The position numbers were made by a program, and so were the translations under genes. A stretch of 6,089 nucleotides of DNA, from positions 1 through 6,089 of the forward strand of contig JANKMV010000136.1 in assembly GCA_024650095.1 (NCBI GenBank), given 5' to 3'. Shown here one piece after another: positions 4,815 to 6,089 of this stretch (position 1 is its first letter; the number at the start of each line of letters is the position of its first letter). The DNA is from Bacillota bacterium (lineage in GTDB: Bacteria; Bacillota; Dethiobacteria; Dethiobacterales; Dethiobacteraceae). The notes beneath the pieces were generated by a model. That model searched no databases and had not been told where the DNA came from. It saw only the letters and a program-made list of their open reading frames with translations.

Positions 4815-6089
4815 GCTTTTTCCTCCTTGGGTCCTGACAAACCTAATAATCTATAAAGCGCAGGCATATCCAGTGCCTCTTGTACTGCATCAGCTAACGC
4901 ATCAAAGCGTTGCGCTCGATCTTGGATAGCTTCTGCTCCTAACGGCTGCCAACCTCGCCGCTCACGTAATAAATTGAGCCAGGCGCGGCGAAAACCAGGG
5001 CGGTCAAAGACGCCATGCAAATAGGTTCCCCAAACATTGCCGTTAACAGAACATGCGCCCTCGAGCAGTTCACCGTCTAACATAAATGCCGCCTCACAAC
5101 CGGCAGCGCGTTCTGTCTGGCCCATATGTATTTCATATCCTTCAACCTCAAGGCCACGTGCAAAGGTAAGTTGTGCTTTTGCTTGGACGCGAACTACTTT
5201 CTTTTGTTGGTGGAAAATAGTTGTTGTCGCCACGAGCCCTAACCCCGCTAATGTGGTGGGCTCACCACCAAATTCACTGCCTTGGGGATCTTGCAAAAGT
5301 GTCCCTAGCATTTGATAGCCGCCACAAATACCCACAACCGGGATTCCGCGCTTAGCCTGTTGCTTAATGGCTTTGTCTAACCCGAGCTCATGTAAAAACA
5401 GTAGGTCACGCATACTGTTTTTTGTGCCGGGAATAATGATGGCATCTGCTTCGTGGAGATCAGCTGCATCGTTTGTATAGATGAGCGTAACATCATCCTC
5501 AGCGCTTAAAGCAGCAAAATCTGTAAAGTTTGAAATATGGGGTAGATGAATGACGTAAATGCGTACACATCCTTCTTCGTGAACACTGTTGTGCTGCGCA
5601 TAGTCTAGCGCCACACCATCTTCCTCGGCTAAATATGCTTCCTCTAGATACGGGACGACGCCGTACACGGGAACACCTGTACGCTCTTCCACAAGCGCGA
5701 GGCCAGGTTCTAGCAAGGCTAGGTCCCCACGAAATTTATTCATCACAAACCCTGCTACGCGTTGTCGATCTTGCTCCGGCAATAGCATCATCGTACCCAC
5801 CGCAGCCGCCAGCGCACCGCCACGATCAATGTCACTAACTAACAACACAGGCGCTTCCGCTAAGTGAGCGGCTTTCATATTGGCAACATCCTGGTTAATC
5901 AAGTTGATTTCGGCCGGGCTACCGGCACCCTCCAGGACGATAATTTCATATTCACTACGCAGCAGATGCAATGACTCCGCAATTATTTGCAAAGAGAAAG
6001 TAAGATACTCTTGCTCCGAGCGAGCACTGGATTTCACATCGCCATGAACGCGCCCCTGCACAATCACCTGCACTTGCCCTGGAGCACTG
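4811..6089 (-). CDS. cobQ: Cobyric acid synthase (glutamine-dependent), 5' end outside the window
   Basis: CobQ/CbiP amidates adenosylcobyrinic acid a,c-diamide at four side chains using glutamine and ATP. The frame is open through 6088 (SAPGQ before the first possible GTG at 6073), so the gene is partial. Against a usual length near 500 aa, about 75-80 N-terminal residues with the P-loop lie off the edge. Visible signatures, numbered from the GTG at 6073, are LEGAGSPAEINL (48-59), VLLVSDIDRGG (76-86), IIPGTKNSMRDL (213-224), the glutamine amidotransferase nucleophile C250 in GICGGYQMLG, EGYEIHMGQT (311-320) and H353 in WGTYLHGVFD. C250 and H353 are the expected catalytic pair and both are intact. 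The GTG at 6073 should not be taken as the start, since conserved CobQ sequence continues upstream. The 3' end holds the SD for a small overlapping ORF. Confidence 0.95.
   Translation of the reverse strand, partial: SAPGQVQVIVQGRVHGDVKSSARSEQEYLTFSLQIIAESLHLLRSEYEIIVLEGAGSPAEINLINQDVANMKAAHLAEAPVLLVSDIDRGGALAAAVGTMMLLPEQDRQRVAGFVMNKFRGDLALLEPGLALVEERTGVPVYGVVPYLEEAYLAEEDGVALDYAQHNSVHEEGCVRIYVIHLPHISNFTDFAALSAEDDVTLIYTNDAADLHEADAIIIPGTKNSMRDLLFLHELGLDKAIKQQAKRGIPVVGICGGYQMLGTLLQDPQGSEFGGEPTTLAGLGLVATTTIFHQQKKVVRVQAKAQLTFARGLEVEGYEIHMGQTERAAGCEAAFMLDGELLEGACSVNGNVWGTYLHGVFDRPGFRRAWLNLLRERRGWQPLGAEAIQDRAQRFDALADAVQEALDMPALYRLLGLSGPKEEKA

Noticed and set aside
5037..5838. Plus-strand open frames of 92 and 67 codons
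   Set aside because: Both are antisense to cobQ, whose conserved motifs fix the coding strand.

Overview
The window looks like a stretch of a Bacillota (Firmicutes) chromosome, probably an anaerobic clostridial or Negativicutes-type lineage. This placement rests on strong purine-rich Shine-Dalgarno sites, frequent TTG starts, moderate GC (judged by eye), a late cobamide-assembly cluster and a DUF815-type ATPase. Genus or species cannot be named from the sequence alone. Every convincing gene lies on the minus strand, so transcription runs from position 6089 toward 1.

In transcription order the layout is: cobyric acid synthase cobQ (its first roughly 75-80 codons lie beyond the right edge); a 23-codon ORF overlapping the cobQ stop by ATGA; a leader with an extended -10 promoter; cobU; a 229-bp intergenic region filled by a degenerate tandem repeat of about 43-45 bp with two perfect palindromes and a promoter; cobS; a 125-bp gap; a cobC-type histidine phosphatase; a 70-bp AT-rich gap; a DUF815 AAA+ ATPase; about 256 bp of non-coding DNA; an unrecognised 166-aa protein with its own terminator; and a repeat-rich left end.

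The cob genes encode consecutive nucleotide-loop steps. CobQ amidates adenosyl-cobyric acid diamide to cobyric acid. CobU phosphorylates adenosylcobinamide and converts it to the GDP form. CobS joins this to alpha-ribazole (or its phosphate). CobC removes the phosphate. The aminopropanol-attaching enzyme (CbiB/CobD) and the base-activating CobT are not in the window, and no cobalamin riboswitch was seen.

Two repeat structures are the least expected content. First, an inverted pair of a roughly 92-bp element (27-117 and 703-795, about 82% identical by hand alignment, each with the same perfect 7-bp hairpin) brackets the unrecognised 166-aa gene. Second, the tandem array between cobU and cobS has two palindromes that differ by a compensated base pair, supplies the cobU stop codon, and carries a good -35/-10 promoter placing transcription start at a palindrome edge.
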